Source of the DNA: a virus
Length of the DNA: 48,304 bases
Virus record (IMG/VR): IMGVR_UViG_3300032116_000333
Location: 1-48,304 of that record
Strand: one strand, 5' to 3'
Each line of letters opens with the position of its first letter. Position 1 is the first letter of the stretch. The translations under genes were made by a program, and so were the position numbers. Of this stretch, positions 48,172 through 48,304 are shown one piece after another. The notes beneath the pieces are model-generated. The model was not told where the DNA came from and did not search any database. It saw only the letters and a list, made by a program, of their open reading frames with translations.

Positions 48172-48304
48172 TACGCCACCACCTGAATGCGCGGCTCAAT
48201 CCACTCGTCGTCGAACATGTGCTGACCAGGAAGGGGAGCAACGAAAGTGTCAGACCAGAACCTCTCTTCAATCTTACCCTCCCACACACGCTTGATCTTG
48301 TTGG
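48171..48304 (-). CDS. C-terminal end of an unknown gene, cut by window edge
   Basis: The last 44 codons of a gene that begins beyond the window. The visible part (VWEGKIEERFWSDTFVAPLP...FDDEWIEPRIQVVA, in part) has no recognised motif. Its stop codon overlaps the next start (TAATG), in keeping with the operon. Confidence 0.6.
   Translation of the reverse strand, partial: NKIKRVWEGKIEERFWSDTFVAPLPGQHMFDDEWIEPRIQVVA

Noticed and set aside
1-48304. tRNA genes, integrase, transposons or insertion sequences
   Set aside because: No cloverleaf-like segment fits in the short gaps and no matching protein motif was seen on either strand.

Overview
This window looks like a 48 kb piece of a T4-like (Straboviridae/Kyanoviridae-type) myovirus genome, of the kind found in aquatic samples. 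Every gene I can support is on the minus strand, and most junctions overlap by 1-8 nt (ATGA or TAATG) or have tiny gaps. T4-type replication proteins (family B polymerase gp43, UvsX, helicase gp41, primase gp61) set the lineage. Many small proteins and several structural proteins are of types I know from pelagiphages and marine cyanophages. Paired spanins (an inner-membrane and a lipoprotein outer-membrane subunit) imply a Gram-negative host. The DNA is AT-rich by eye. No tRNA, integrase, transposase or CRISPR array was seen.

Layout, following transcription from high to low coordinates. (1) 48304-45460: about thirteen very small conserved phage proteins, several membrane-bound. (2) 45420-41177: a surface/modification island with a 2OG-Fe(II) oxygenase, a family 2 glycosyltransferase, three more glycosyltransferase-like or related proteins and a SAM methyltransferase. 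(3) 41184-35031: replication block with small proteins, an Sm-like protein, DNA polymerase, UvsX, an overlapping small protein and gp41 helicase. (4) 35034-32782: two overlapping HExxH metallopeptidase-like genes and a possible nuclease-like protein. (5) 32758-30143: a dTDP-sugar pathway (RmlB, RmlA and a reductase/epimerase-like SDR). (6) 30092-22130: a covalent-nucleotidyltransferase-like protein, a HIGH-type nucleotidyltransferase/P-loop kinase fusion, an 820-residue modular polyprotein-like gene, a Dps-like ferritin and two basic proteins. (7) 22123-20509: small conserved proteins, a lipoprotein and a membrane protein. (8) 20500-11552: a two-domain endolysin followed by the adhesin/fibre block: fibre protein, glycine-rich protein, collagen-like protein, virion structural protein, and two IPT-domain proteins, one with four LamG-like domains. 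(9) 11377-6229: two secreted low-complexity proteins and two coiled-coil membrane proteins. (10) 6074-3474: lysis-type membrane genes, an EF-hand membrane protein, a secreted SNase nuclease, spanins and a DUF6356 protein. (11) 3434-1: primase, ThyX and the N-terminal two thirds of a B12-dependent (class II) ribonucleotide reductase that runs off the window.

The genes combine DNA replication with nucleotide supply (class II RNR, ThyX), sugar-nucleotide synthesis plus glycosyl transfer, an elaborate adhesion apparatus and a full lysis set. Late-promoter-like NATAAATA boxes precede several structural genes.

The most interesting theme is a possible set of capsid-packaged proteins. Three unrelated small or enzymatic proteins begin with a motif matching the T4 internal-protein capsid-targeting sequence, with Glu at residue 10. 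Two large basic proteins carry repeated (V/L)xE sites followed by Ala, Gly or Thr, which look like prohead-protease sites separating small modules. All functional statements come from motif recognition by reading; no database search was run.
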